Origin: CAYYHA01 sp964471535 | Lineage (GTDB): Bacteria; Myxococcota; Myxococcia; SLRQ01 | DNA length: 34,708 nt | Assembly: GCA_964471535.1 (NCBI GenBank) | Contig: CAYYHA010000021.1 | Coordinates: 1-34,708 of the forward strand | Direction of reading: 5' to 3' | Part shown: piece by piece, positions 7,841 to 16,299 of the stretch | Numbering within the stretch: the first letter of the stretch is position 1 | Layout: each line of letters opens with the position of its first letter | Notes under the pieces: generated by a model | The model's input: the letters and a program-made list of their open reading frames with translations, nothing else | Database searches by the model: none | What the model was told of the DNA's origin: nothing | Translations under genes and position numbers: made by a program

Positions 7841-9550
7841 ATGGGCGGTGACGGATCCCCGTTTCGGAGTGCCTACCTGGACTACGAGGCACTGACGCGA
7901 GTGGTCGAGGGGTGGGCCTCGGCCCACCCCGATCTGGTCCGCCTCGAGTCGCTCGCCACCACGCGCGAGGGACGATCGGTGTGGCTGCTCACCATCGGCC
8001 ACGAGCCAGAGAGGATCCGTCCGGGCGTCTGGGTGGACGGAAACCTCCACGCGAGCGAGCTCGCCGGCTCGTCGGTGGCCCTTTCCATCGCCGAGGATGC
8101 GTTGCGTCTCGTTTCCGGTGAGGCGAGAACGCTCCACGGACTGCCCGAGCACGTCGTCGAGCGCCTCGGCGAGGTGCTCTTCTATGTGTGTCCGCGTATC
8201 AGCCCCGACGGGGCCGAAGCCGTGTTGAAGACGGGCCGCTACGTCCGCAGCGTGCCGCGAGACCCCCGTCCCGGGCAGCACGCCGCCCGCTGGGTGGCGG
8301 AGGACGTCGATGGCGACGGGCTGGCACTGCTGATGCGCAAGGTGGACCCGGCAGGGGACTACGTGGAATCGAAGGAGGTGCTGGGGCTGATGCTGCCGCG
8401 GCAACTCGAGGACCAGCCGCCCTACTACAAGGTGTGGCCCGAAGGGCGCATCGAGAACTTCGATGGGCACCGGGTGCCCGATCCGATCTTCCTCTCCGAC
8501 AACGGCCCCGATCTCAACCGGAACTTCCCCTGGTCCTGGCAGCCCGAGCCCACGCAGGTGGGTGCAGGGCCCTTCCCGGGCAGCGAGCCGGAGACGCGCG
8601 CCATCCTCGACTTCGCCACGCGCCATCCCAACCTCTTCGCCTGGCTGAACCTGCACACCTTCGGTGGCGTCTTCATCCGGCCCCTGGGGGCGGCGCCGGA
8701 TACGAAGCTCGACCCCTGGGAACGGGCGCTCTTCCGGCAGCTCGAGGCTTGGGGCCAGGAGATCGTCGGCTACCCCATGGTGAGCGGGTACGAGGAGTTC
8801 ACCTACGAGCCCGAGAAACCGATCCACGGCGACCTCTCCGATTTCGCCTGGCACGTGCGCGGGTGCATCGCGTATGTGTGCGAGCTTTGGGATCTCTTCG
8901 CGCAGGTGGGCATCGAGCGGAAGAAGCCCTTCGTGGACACCTACAGCCACCTCGACCGCAGCGATCTCGTCCGTCTCGGTCGCTGGGACCAGGAGCACAA
9001 CCGCGGACGGGTCCTCCGTCCCTGGAAGCCCGTCGTCCATCCGCAGCTCGGTGAGGTGGAGGTAGGGGGGCTCGATCCCCGGGTGGGTCTGTGGAACCCG
9101 CCGCCCGAGAAGCTTCCGGAGCTGTGCGAGCGGCAGAGCGCCATGTGGATGCGCGTTGCCGCACTCCTACCGCAGATCGCAATCGATCCGCCGGAACCGC
9201 AGCGCCACGGCGATCTGACGCGGGTGGAGCTGTGCATCCGGAACGAGGGCTACCTGCCCACCTACGGCACGCCCACGGCGCGGCAGCTCCCCTGGAACGA
9301 GCCGCTGCATCTGACGATCCACCCGCGCGGACCGAAGCTCGTCGATCCCGAGGGCGGTCGCCTCGAAGTAGGGCACCTCAGTGGCTGGGGCCGGGGACGC
9401 TTCGGTGGGGCGGAAGCCCTCTATGCCCTGCGCAGCCTCGGCACGGGCAACGCGCGGCGCCTCGCCTTCACGGTCGAGGGTCACGGCACCGTGGAGGTGC
9501 GCGTGGGCAGCTGTCGCCTCGGCGCGCGGACGCTGCAGATCGAGGTGTGA
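7841..9550 (+). CDS. M14-family zinc carboxypeptidase
   Basis: 569 residues from the ATG at 7841. A TTG at 7805 in the same frame would add 12, but the GGAG at 7825-7828 favours 7841. Zinc ligands of family M14 are visible: H70 and E73 in 'GNLHASELAGSS', and H272 in 'LNLHTFGG'. The substrate-binding N-R pair is in 'DLNRNFPWSW' (226-228), and the catalytic Glu is E348 in 'IAYVCELWD'. The peptidase domain fills residues 15-370, with an insertion of about 50 residues before the 'DLNRNF' motif. Residues 430-569 are beta-rich and look like an accessory domain. No signal peptide is seen, so it may act in the cytoplasm. M14 enzymes remove C-terminal residues from peptides or deacylate amino acids; the substrate is not evident. 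Preceded by a hairpin over its ribosome binding site. Confidence 0.9.
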   Translation: MGGDGSPFRSAYLDYEALTRVVEGWASAHPDLVRLESLATTREGRSVWLLTIGHEPERIRPGVWVDGNLHASELAGSSVALSIAEDALRLVSGEARTLHGLPEHVVERLGEVLFYVCPRISPDGAEAVLKTGRYVRSVPRDPRPGQHAARWVAEDVDGDGLALLMRKVDPAGDYVESKEVLGLMLPRQLEDQPPYYKVWPEGRIENFDGHRVPDPIFLSDNGPDLNRNFPWSWQPEPTQVGAGPFPGSEPETRAILDFATRHPNLFAWLNLHTFGGVFIRPLGAAPDTKLDPWERALFRQLEAWGQEIVGYPMVSGYEEFTYEPEKPIHGDLSDFAWHVRGCIAYVCELWDLFAQVGIERKKPFVDTYSHLDRSDLVRLGRWDQEHNRGRVLRPWKPVVHPQLGEVEVGGLDPRVGLWNPPPEKLPELCERQSAMWMRVAALLPQIAIDPPEPQRHGDLTRVELCIRNEGYLPTYGTPTARQLPWNEPLHLTIHPRGPKLVDPEGGRLEVGHLSGWGRGRFGGAEALYALRSLGTGNARRLAFTVEGHGTVEVRVGSCRLGARTLQIEV

Positions 9551-9556
9551 CCGAAT

Positions 9557-10321
9557 ATGGCATGGGTCGAGGCAAAGGGCGGGAACTTCGGTCGGGCCGT
9601 GCAGCCCGGCCGGCTGCGCTCCGCCCGCCTGCGTTGGGCCTTCTTGCTCGCCGGCCTCGTGCCCGCGACCGTGTCGGCGGGGCAGCCGGCGCCGCTCGAT
9701 GCCGCCGAAGCCAGCAGCGCGCCCCACGAAGAGTCGGCAGAGCCCGCCCAGTCGGCTCGGCGAGAAGCAAGCGCAGTGCCGATGACGGCGACGGACCAGA
9801 CCACGACGGACCAGACCACGGCGGACCAGACCACGACGGACCGGAGGGGAGAGCAGACGACCGAGCTGGCGGAACGTCCTGGGCGCCTCACCCTTCGTCT
9901 CTTTCTCCTAAGTGGCCTGCCCGACGTGGCAGGCGTCGCGGCAACGCTGACCTACCTTCGGCCGTTCGAGTTCGAAGCGGGGCTGTCCACGCTCGTCCTC
10001 GCATCCAGCGTGTACGCGCGGGCCGGCTATGCCTTCTCGGTCTTGGATGGGCGCGCACCTTCGGGGACGGGCTGGGTGGTGGATCTCTCGGTGCTCGCCG
10101 GCTGGCGCTACATGCAGACCGTGCCCTTCGATGTTTCCTACGAGATCCACGCCCTCGGGCTCGCACTCGCCACCGATGCCACCTTTTGGGCCACCCCTTC
10201 GGTGGGCGTGAGCCTGCAGCTCGTCCTCGGTGGTCTCTACTACGCCTTCGACGACCACCCCAATGGCCCGCCTAGCCGTGTGGTCCCAGATCTACGCTTC
10301 TCGGTGGGGCTGGCGCTGTGA
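9557..10321 (+). CDS. Predicted outer-membrane protein with TDQTT repeats
   Basis: 254 residues. A long basic N-terminus leads to a hydrophobic segment ('WAFLLAGLVPATVSAG'), a likely signal peptide cleaved near residue 42. A low-complexity Ser/Ala/Glu/Thr linker follows, containing three pentapeptide units T/A-D-Q-T-T encoded by 15-base repeats (9791-9835). From residue 110 on, alternating hydrophobic and polar residues, many aromatics and short turns suggest a small beta-barrel, ending in '...LRFSVGLAL' with a hydrophobic terminal strand. I recognise no named family. The stop overlaps the start of the next predicted barrel gene (GTGA), so the two are probably translated together. It lies 6 bases after the M14 gene. 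Confidence 0.75.
   Translation: MAWVEAKGGNFGRAVQPGRLRSARLRWAFLLAGLVPATVSAGQPAPLDAAEASSAPHEESAEPAQSARREASAVPMTATDQTTTDQTTADQTTTDRRGEQTTELAERPGRLTLRLFLLSGLPDVAGVAATLTYLRPFEFEAGLSTLVLASSVYARAGYAFSVLDGRAPSGTGWVVDLSVLAGWRYMQTVPFDVSYEIHALGLALATDATFWATPSVGVSLQLVLGGLYYAFDDHPNGPPSRVVPDLRFSVGLAL
9791..9844 (+). repeat. 15-base in-frame tandem repeat
   Basis: Units ACGGACCAGACCACG at 9791-9805 and 9806-9820 are identical; 9821-9835 differs by one base; 9836-9844 is a partial fourth copy. They encode T-D-Q-T-T. Because the unit is a multiple of three, copy-number changes would alter linker length without a frameshift. Confidence 0.9.
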
Positions 10322-11148
10322 GCCAGAAGGCACGACGGGCTGGAGTCCTTCTCGCCGTCGCCGCGGGTCTGCTTCTCATCCCCCGCGGCGCTTCGGCCGG
10401 GCTGGGGGCGACGGATGGCTCCCTCTTTCGCCTCTCCTTCCATGCGAGCCGCCCCAACGAAGAGACTGTGATCGCACTCGCTTCGATCAGCGGTTCCCGC
10501 TTCTCTCTCGCCCACGGACTCTTCGTCGAGACGGTCTTTGCGGTGGACTTCCATTACGCTGCGGGCAGTCTCAACCTCGTACTCGGCAATCCGACACTGG
10601 GCCTCGGCTGGCAGGGAGAGCTGGCTCCGCGCCTGCGCTTGAACGTCGCGGGGTCGCTGGCGCTTCCGCTGACGCTCCTCAACGCGCCCGGTCCCGTCAC
10701 CACGCTCGCCTACCGCTACGCGGCAGGGATGGACGGGGGCTGGAACCTGTGGCTGTGGGCGGACGACCGTCTCTCGCTCGCCGCGACGGGGCGGCTCACC
10801 GCTCTGTTCCCCGAGCGGTACTTCCTCGCCGCCGAGCTGGGGTTCGCCCCCGGGTTCTGGTTCGGGACGGGTCCCGGGGAGACGATCTTCGTGCTCCAGG
10901 GAGCGGCGGAGGGCGGGTACCAGCCCACCGATGCCTTCTCCTTCGGGGGTCGCTTCAAGCTCGTGGTCGCCCCACCGCCCGGGGGACAAACGAGTGCGGC
11001 CGCGGCGATGGAACTGTTCCTTCGCCTCCACGATGGTGGGAGCGCCTACGAGCTTCGCCTGACCCTCCCCGTCAATGCACCCTACGGCTTTGGCTTCGCG
11101 CCGGGCGGGATCTACGGTGTGCACGTCTCAGGTGGCACACTCTTCTGA
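10318..11148 (+). CDS. Predicted outer-membrane beta-barrel protein
   Basis: 276 residues from the GTG at 10318, which overlaps the stop of the previous gene by 4 bases (GTGA). A classic signal peptide is visible: 'MSQKARRAGVLLAVAAGLLL...ASAG' with cleavage near residue 27. The mature protein is made of alternating beta-strand patterns rich in Gly, Phe, Tyr and Trp ('HGLFVETVFAVDFHYAAG', 'GWNLWLWADDRLSLAATG', 'AELGFAPGFWFGTG'), consistent with a 10-14 strand barrel, and ends in 'GGTLF' with the terminal Phe typical of BAM substrates. No named family is recognised. It shares operon position and overall character with the upstream barrel but has no Thr/Asp repeat. Function unknown. Confidence 0.78.
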   Translation: MSQKARRAGVLLAVAAGLLLIPRGASAGLGATDGSLFRLSFHASRPNEETVIALASISGSRFSLAHGLFVETVFAVDFHYAAGSLNLVLGNPTLGLGWQGELAPRLRLNVAGSLALPLTLLNAPGPVTTLAYRYAAGMDGGWNLWLWADDRLSLAATGRLTALFPERYFLAAELGFAPGFWFGTGPGETIFVLQGAAEGGYQPTDAFSFGGRFKLVVAPPPGGQTSAAAAMELFLRLHDGGSAYELRLTLPVNAPYGFGFAPGGIYGVHVSGGTLF

Positions 11149-11171
11149 ACGCTGTAGGGGGTGAGAGAGCG

Positions 11172-13982
11172 ATGGAAGCCGATCCCTTTTCCGAGCTGAA
11201 CCCTTCCAACCGCGAGTGGGTCGAGCGGCTCTATGCCGAGTGGCTGGAATCGCCCAGCTCGGTGCCGGAGCACTGGGCTCGGCTCTTCGAGTCCCTCGGG
11301 GACCGAAGCGTGGAAACGAAGGAAGACGTGCTTCCGCCGCCTCCCAACGAGACCTCCATCTTTGGCGGTCGCGCGTCGGTGGGGGGCATGGATCAGGCCC
11401 TGTACATGCGCAAGAGCGCTGCAGTTCTGGGCCTCATCAACGCCTACCGGCGAAATGGGCACCTGGTGGCGAATCTGGATCCCCTGGGACTCCGCGAGCG
11501 ACCCCGTCCCCGAGAGCTCACGCTGGCCTACTGGGATCTGTCGGAGGACGACCTGTCCACCGAGTTTCCCACCGGGCACCTCGCCGGGCCCGACATCGCC
11601 ACCTTGCGCGAGATCATCGAACGCTGCGAGCGGACCTACTGCGGGACCCTCGGCTCCGAGTTCATGTACATCCGCGACGAGCGCCGCCGGCGGTGGGTGG
11701 AGAGGCGGGTGGAAGAGACCGAGGGCCGCATCGAACTAGACCGCGAGACGGCGCTCCGCGTCCTGATGAAGCTGACGCAGGCCGATTTCTTCGAGAACTT
11801 CATCCACACGAAGTATCTGGGGGCCAAGCGCTTCAGCATCGAGGGCGGCGAGGCCTTGATTCCGCTCCTCGATCTGATGATCGGCAGCGCGGGCGATCTC
11901 GGCGTGTCGCAACTCGTCATGGGTATGGCGCACCGGGGCCGCCTCAACGTCCTTGCCAACATCCTCGGCAAGGAGGAGTCGGACATCTTCGAGGAGTTCG
12001 AGGACATTGCCGGCCGCCCCCGGGAACGCGTCGGCGACGTGAAGTACCACCTGGGCTACTCGGCCGATGTCACCACGCCCACCGGCCGCAGCGTCCACCT
12101 CTCGCTGCAGTTCAATCCCAGCCATCTCGAGTTCGTCGATCCGGTGATCGAGGGCTTGACGCGGGCGAAGCAGGACGTGGGCGGGGACGCGGACCGCAGT
12201 CGCATTTTGCCCCTCCTCATCCATGGGGACGGTGCCTTCATCGGACAGGGCATCGTCGCCGAGACGCTCAACCTCGCCCGTCTCCCCGGATACACCACCG
12301 GCGGAACCATTCACGTGGTGGTGAACAACCAGATCAGCTTCACCACGCCGCCTGAGTCGGAGCGTTCGAGCGAGCACCCCAGCGATCTGGTGAAGGTGAT
12401 CCTCCCCCCGGTCTTCCACGTGAACAGCGCGGACCTGGGGGCGGTGGCCTTCGTGGCCCGTCTGGCCATGGAGTACCGGCAGAAGTTCGGTGAGGATGTG
12501 GTCGTCGACCTCGTCTGCTACCGGAAGTACGGGCACAACGAGGCCGACGAGCCCTCCTTTACCAATCCGCTCCTCTACCAACGCATCCGCCAGATGCGCT
12601 CACCGCTGGAGCGCTTCGTCGAGTCGGCAAAGGCCTCCGGGGTGCTCACGCAGGCCGATGTGGATGCGGCCGCGGAGGCGGTGCGCAGGGAGCTTCACGA
12701 GGAGTTCCAGCAGGCGCGGGCCGGGCAGCCGGACGACGCCTACCGGGACGAGCGGCTCGGAGGCGTCTGGGCGGACCTGAAACCCGCGCATCACCCCGAG
12801 GCTCGAGACTTCGACACGCGGGTGGAGGTGGATCTGCTGCGGCAGCTCCTCCTCGACCTGACGCGCGTTCCCGAAGACTTTCACCTCCACCCGAAGCTGG
12901 GGCGGCTCTTGGAGCGTCGGGCGAAGGTGGCGCGGGGGGACCGGCCTGCCGATTGGGCCGCCGCAGAGATGCTGGCCTATGCCTCCCTGCTGATCGAGGG
13001 ACACCACGTGCGACTGACGGGCCAGGACACGGGTCGGGGCACCTTCAGTCACCGGCACGCCATCCTCTATGACCAGAGGACGGGAGCCCCCTACGTGCAG
13101 CTCAACCACCTCTCCCTGGATCAGGCGCCCTTCGAGGTCTACGACAGCCCGCTCTCGGAGGCGGGGTGCCTGGGCTTCGAGTGGGGCTACTCGCTCGCGC
13201 GGCCCAACTCTCTCGTGATCTGGGAGGCGCAGTTCGGAGACTTCGCCAACGGCGCCCAGGTGATCATCGACCAGTTCCTCTGCTCAGCGGAGGCGAAGTG
13301 GCACCGGTACTCGGGGCTGGTGGTCTATCTCCCCCACGGCTACGAGGGCCAGGGGCCCGAGCACTCTTCGGCCCGGCTCGAGCGCTTCCTGCAGCTCTCG
13401 GCGGGGGACAACTGGCAGGTCGTCTACCCCAGCACGCCGGCGCAGCTCTTCCACCTCTTGCGCGGTCAGCTCAAGCGAAACTACCGGCGGCCACTCATCG
13501 TGATGACGCCGAAGAGCCTGCTGCGGCATCCGCGCTGCGTGAGCAGCCTCGAGTCGGTGGCCGGCGACGGCTTCCGCCCGGTGATTGGCGATCCTCGGGC
13601 CGAGCCGGACAAGGTCACCCGCCTCATCCTCTGCTCGGGGAAGGTCTACTACGACCTCATGGAGCGGGTGACGACGAAGAAGGCGGTGGACGTTGCGGTG
13701 GTTCGGGTCGAGCAGCTCTATCCGCTCCCCCTCGAGGCGATCGCGGCGGAAGTCGCGAGGTACCCGCATCTTGGGGACCTCGTCTGGTGCCAAGAGGAGC
13801 CGCAGAACATGGGCGCCTTCGGTCACGTGGAGCGGCCGCTGCGCCGGCACCTCGGGCGCGAGATTCGTTATGCGGGGCGCCCGAGCTCGCCGTCGCCAGC
13901 GACGGGCTCGCCCAGGATCCACAAGATGGAGCAAGATGCGCTGGTCCGCGACGCGGTGGACCACGACGGAGGGAGGGCGTAG
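11172..13982 (+). CDS. sucA: 2-oxoglutarate dehydrogenase E1 component
   Basis: The thiamine-diphosphate-dependent E1 decarboxylates 2-oxoglutarate and passes the succinyl group to the lipoyl arm of SucB. 936 residues from the ATG at 11172, matching the usual 930-940. The N-terminal segment 'NREWVERLYAEWLESPSSVPEHW' is the E2-interacting helix region. The TPP domain shows H254 in 'MAHRGRLNVLANI', H351-G-D in 'LIHGDGAFIGQG' and 'VVNNQISFTT'. Later, 'SYSGLVVYLPHGYEGQGPEHSS' belongs to the pyrimidine domain (only landmarks given), and 'VWCQEEPQNMGAF' to the C-terminal one. A purine-rich AGGGGGTGAG precedes the start. The frame stays open upstream over the barrel genes, but this is antisense-like shadow coding. 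It is followed directly by sucB. No lpd (E3) gene is in the window. Confidence 0.97.
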   Translation: MEADPFSELNPSNREWVERLYAEWLESPSSVPEHWARLFESLGDRSVETKEDVLPPPPNETSIFGGRASVGGMDQALYMRKSAAVLGLINAYRRNGHLVANLDPLGLRERPRPRELTLAYWDLSEDDLSTEFPTGHLAGPDIATLREIIERCERTYCGTLGSEFMYIRDERRRRWVERRVEETEGRIELDRETALRVLMKLTQADFFENFIHTKYLGAKRFSIEGGEALIPLLDLMIGSAGDLGVSQLVMGMAHRGRLNVLANILGKEESDIFEEFEDIAGRPRERVGDVKYHLGYSADVTTPTGRSVHLSLQFNPSHLEFVDPVIEGLTRAKQDVGGDADRSRILPLLIHGDGAFIGQGIVAETLNLARLPGYTTGGTIHVVVNNQISFTTPPESERSSEHPSDLVKVILPPVFHVNSADLGAVAFVARLAMEYRQKFGEDVVVDLVCYRKYGHNEADEPSFTNPLLYQRIRQMRSPLERFVESAKASGVLTQADVDAAAEAVRRELHEEFQQARAGQPDDAYRDERLGGVWADLKPAHHPEARDFDTRVEVDLLRQLLLDLTRVPEDFHLHPKLGRLLERRAKVARGDRPADWAAAEMLAYASLLIEGHHVRLTGQDTGRGTFSHRHAILYDQRTGAPYVQLNHLSLDQAPFEVYDSPLSEAGCLGFEWGYSLARPNSLVIWEAQFGDFANGAQVIIDQFLCSAEAKWHRYSGLVVYLPHGYEGQGPEHSSARLERFLQLSAGDNWQVVYPSTPAQLFHLLRGQLKRNYRRPLIVMTPKSLLRHPRCVSSLESVAGDGFRPVIGDPRAEPDKVTRLILCSGKVYYDLMERVTTKKAVDVAVVRVEQLYPLPLEAIAAEVARYPHLGDLVWCQEEPQNMGAFGHVERPLRRHLGREIRYAGRPSSPSPATGSPRIHKMEQDALVRDAVDHDGGRA

Positions 13983-15371
13983 GTGATCGATGTCGTCATT
14001 CCAGAGCTAGGGGAGTCGATTACCGAGGGAACGATCTCCGAGTGGCACGTGCGCGAGGGCGACGTGGTGGCGGAGGGGCAGCCCTTGGTCTCGGTGGACA
14101 CCGACAAGGTCTCGGTGGACATCCCTGCGCCCGCGGCGGGCGTAGTGAAGGAGATCCTCGCGGCGCCGGGAAACGATGTCCCGGTGGGGGCCGTCATCGC
14201 GCGCATCGAGGAGAGCGCAGCGGAGCCCGCCAAACCGCCTCCGGCGGCCTCCCCCGAGGCTGGCGGAGTGGCCGGCGAAGCTGCGACGCATTCCGCGCCG
14301 GCTGCGACGGCGCCGGCGCCTGGCCCGGAGCGCCCGGCCACACAGGCTCCGCCGCCAGGGACTGCGGCGCCGGGGGAGGCGGGCCCGGCGCCCGCGGGCA
14401 CGCAGGCGCCGCCGGCGGCGACCCCACCCCCTGGGGAGCCATCGCGCAGTGGCGGCGCTTCCTCCCCCGTCTTGAGCCCGGCAGTGCGCCGGATGGTGCG
14501 CGAGTACGGCGTCGATCCGGGGCAGATCGAAGGGACCGGTCGACACGGCCGGATCACCCCCGAGGACGTCCGCACGCACGCCGAGGCGCGTTCGGCGGCG
14601 CAGTCGGCGGCACGGTCGGAGGAGGCGCCCACCGGAGCGGATCTGCCGCCGCCCGTCCAGGAGCCCGTGCGCCGCAGGCAGATTCGGCGACCGATGACTC
14701 GCCTGCGGCGCGCGATCGCCCGGCGACTGAAAGAAGTCCAGAACACGGCGGCCATCCTCACCACCTTCAACGAGATCGACATGAGCGCGGTCATCGCCGC
14801 GCGCAAGAGCTACGGCGAGCGCTTCCTCGATCGGCACGGCGTGAAGCTCGGCTTCATGAGCTTCTTCGTGAAGGCCACCGTCGAAGCTCTGAAGGCGTTC
14901 CCGGTGCTGAACGCCTTCGTCGAGGGCGACGCCATCGTCTACAACGAGTACTACGACATCGGCGTGGCAGTGAGCACCGATCGCGGTCTGGTCGTCCCAG
15001 TTCTGCGCGACGCCGATCGCCTCTCCTTCGCCGAGATCGAGAAGGGCATCGCGAAGCTGGCGAAGGCGGCGCGCGAGGGCACGCTCTCGCTGGAACAGCT
15101 GAAGGGTGGGACCTTCTCGATCACGAACGGGGGCGTCTTCGGCTCGTTGATGTCGACGCCGATTCTCAATCCGCCACAGAGCGGCATCCTCGGCATGCAC
15201 CGCATCCTCGACCGCCCCGTCGCCGTCGAAGGTCGGGTGGAGATCCGCCCCATGATGTACGTGGCTCTGTCCTACGACCACCGGATCGTGGACGGGCGGG
15301 AGGCGGTGCGCTTTCTGGTCACCATCAAGGAGATCCTGGAGGATCCCACACGGCTCTTCCTCGAAGTGTAG
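13983..15371 (+). CDS. sucB: Dihydrolipoyl succinyltransferase E2 component
   Basis: The E2 core of the 2-oxoglutarate dehydrogenase complex: it transfers succinyl from its lipoyl group to CoA. 462 residues, starting with GTG directly after the sucA stop, so translation is coupled. Residues 1-76 form one lipoyl domain with K42 in 'DTDKVSVDI' as the lipoylation site. A long Ala/Pro/Gly-rich hinge (about 78-160) follows. The E3/E1-binding domain is near 162-200 ('LSPAVRRMVREYGVDPGQIE'). After a second hinge comes the catalytic domain from about residue 235, with H433 and D437 in 'SYDHRIVDGREAV'. The final 'FLEV' matches the family. The hinge is rather long but otherwise ordinary. Distinction from pyruvate or branched-chain E2 rests on the adjacent sucA. 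Confidence 0.96.
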   Translation: MIDVVIPELGESITEGTISEWHVREGDVVAEGQPLVSVDTDKVSVDIPAPAAGVVKEILAAPGNDVPVGAVIARIEESAAEPAKPPPAASPEAGGVAGEAATHSAPAATAPAPGPERPATQAPPPGTAAPGEAGPAPAGTQAPPAATPPPGEPSRSGGASSPVLSPAVRRMVREYGVDPGQIEGTGRHGRITPEDVRTHAEARSAAQSAARSEEAPTGADLPPPVQEPVRRRQIRRPMTRLRRAIARRLKEVQNTAAILTTFNEIDMSAVIAARKSYGERFLDRHGVKLGFMSFFVKATVEALKAFPVLNAFVEGDAIVYNEYYDIGVAVSTDRGLVVPVLRDADRLSFAEIEKGIAKLAKAAREGTLSLEQLKGGTFSITNGGVFGSLMSTPILNPPQSGILGMHRILDRPVAVEGRVEIRPMMYVALSYDHRIVDGREAVRFLVTIKEILEDPTRLFLEV

Positions 15372-15437
15372 TGTCGCCGCCGGCGCGGGAACTCGACGCG
15401 AAGTGGGAACTTGGAGATCCTGGGGGGGATGTCGGAG

Positions 15438-16151
15438 ATGGTCGTTGCCGCGGGGTCGGTTGCACGGGTCACACTGCTTCGCCTGCTAGGCCGGGTGTAC
15501 CGCGAGCGTGGCACCTACAACCTGAACGTCGAGCACGACGGAGGCCGATCGATCGCCTACTTCCGGGACGGGCATCCGGTGGGTATCCACCTCTTCGCCA
15601 AGTTCCGGCCCCTGGCACAGGTGATGCTGCAGCACGGCATGATCGACATGGATGTGCTCGAGAAGGCCCTGGCCGAGATGAGCGGCGGTGGGCGGCTCTT
15701 CGGGCAGATCCTCCTCGACATGGGGGCCATCACACGCGAGCAGCTCCTCGTCGGCCTGCGCCGGCAGCACATGCACAACCTGGATACGCTCCTGGAAGTG
15801 CAGGAGGGCAGCTACCAGCTCCTCGAGGGCGCCGAGCAGCCGCGCTGGACGGAGGACGTCGCCCTCTCGCCCCAGGAGGTGGTGATGAGTTTTCTCGGGC
15901 GACCGGAGCATCGGCCGCAGGTGGAATCGCTCCTCAAGCTCCTCGGAGGTCCGGTCTACACCCTGACCCCGCTGTGGGAGGGGGAGTGGCTGCGCTTCGA
16001 GATCTCGCGGCCCGAGTTCGAAGCCCTGGGGACACTCGGGGAGCAGCCGGCCACGCTCGAGGAGCTGGCCGTGGAGCGAGATCTCGATCTGAAGCGGCTC
16101 GAGTGCATCGTCGCGGCGATGAGTTGTTTCGGGCTCATCCGTGCCGCCTGA
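15438..16151 (+). CDS. DUF4388-like / MshEN-like regulatory protein
   Basis: About 237 residues. In-frame starts at TTG 15411, ATG 15429 and ATG 15438 are possible; 15438 is chosen because a GGGGGGG run (15422-15428) sits 9 bases before it. Residues 5-55 fit the DUF4388 pattern found often in Myxococcota and relatives: 'GSVARVTLLRLLGRVYRERG' then 'RSIAYFRDGHPVGI'. Residues 60-105 resemble the helical N-terminal module of GspE/MshE ATPases ('LAQVMLQHGMIDMDVLEKAL', 'FGQILLDMGAITREQLLVGL'). The last 60 residues look like a small helical or winged domain. Such proteins are thought to be signalling or polarity adaptors, but the actual role is unknown. No signal peptide. It follows sucB by 66 bases and precedes a hairpin. 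Confidence 0.8.
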   Translation: MVVAAGSVARVTLLRLLGRVYRERGTYNLNVEHDGGRSIAYFRDGHPVGIHLFAKFRPLAQVMLQHGMIDMDVLEKALAEMSGGGRLFGQILLDMGAITREQLLVGLRRQHMHNLDTLLEVQEGSYQLLEGAEQPRWTEDVALSPQEVVMSFLGRPEHRPQVESLLKLLGGPVYTLTPLWEGEWLRFEISRPEFEALGTLGEQPATLEELAVERDLDLKRLECIVAAMSCFGLIRAA

Positions 16152-16168
16152 TGCTGCGTGCTCCGAGA

Positions 16169-16196
16169 CGGCCTGCTGCTCGTCTGTAGCAGGCCG
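16169..16196 (+). terminator. Stem-loop after the DUF4388-like gene
   Basis: An 11-base stem CGGCCTGCTGC / GTAGCAGGCCG (one G-T pair) closes on a 6-base loop TCGTCT, starting 18 bases after the stop at 16151. There is no T-tract, so it would be a Rho-assisted or 3'-end-stabilising hairpin, not a classic intrinsic terminator. Confidence 0.5.
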
Positions 16197-16299
16197 CCGG
16201 AACGGAGTCGGCCCGTGTGCGCTTCTGCCTGGGTGCAAGGCAGCGCGGTGGGAGCCTGGCGCTGGCGCAGCGCCGAGACTGGAGTAGGTTATTCGGCCC

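Noticed and set aside
5513..9040. Very long open frame on the - strand (1175 codons)
   Set aside because: It is antisense to ppc, the FGE-fold gene and the M14 gene, all of which have clear catalytic motifs. High GC makes long opposite-strand frames common. The translation shows no family signature.
10230..11171. In-frame extension upstream of sucA
   Set aside because: It overlaps the barrel gene in another frame, and E1 homology starts right at the ATG at 11172, which has its own ribosome site.
13166..16189. Long open frame on the + strand (1007 codons)
   Set aside because: It is an out-of-frame shadow of sucA, sucB and the DUF4388-like gene; Arg/Gly-rich without domains.
16257..16274. Second stem-loop (GGCGCT / AGCGCC) before tldD
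   Set aside because: A six-base GC stem in very GC-rich DNA is expected by chance, and there is no T-tract.
16152..16299. tRNA or small RNA gene
   Set aside because: Two hairpins are present, but there is no cloverleaf, no T-loop GTTCGA-type sequence and no anticodon arm. I found no tRNA-like pattern in any other intergenic stretch either.
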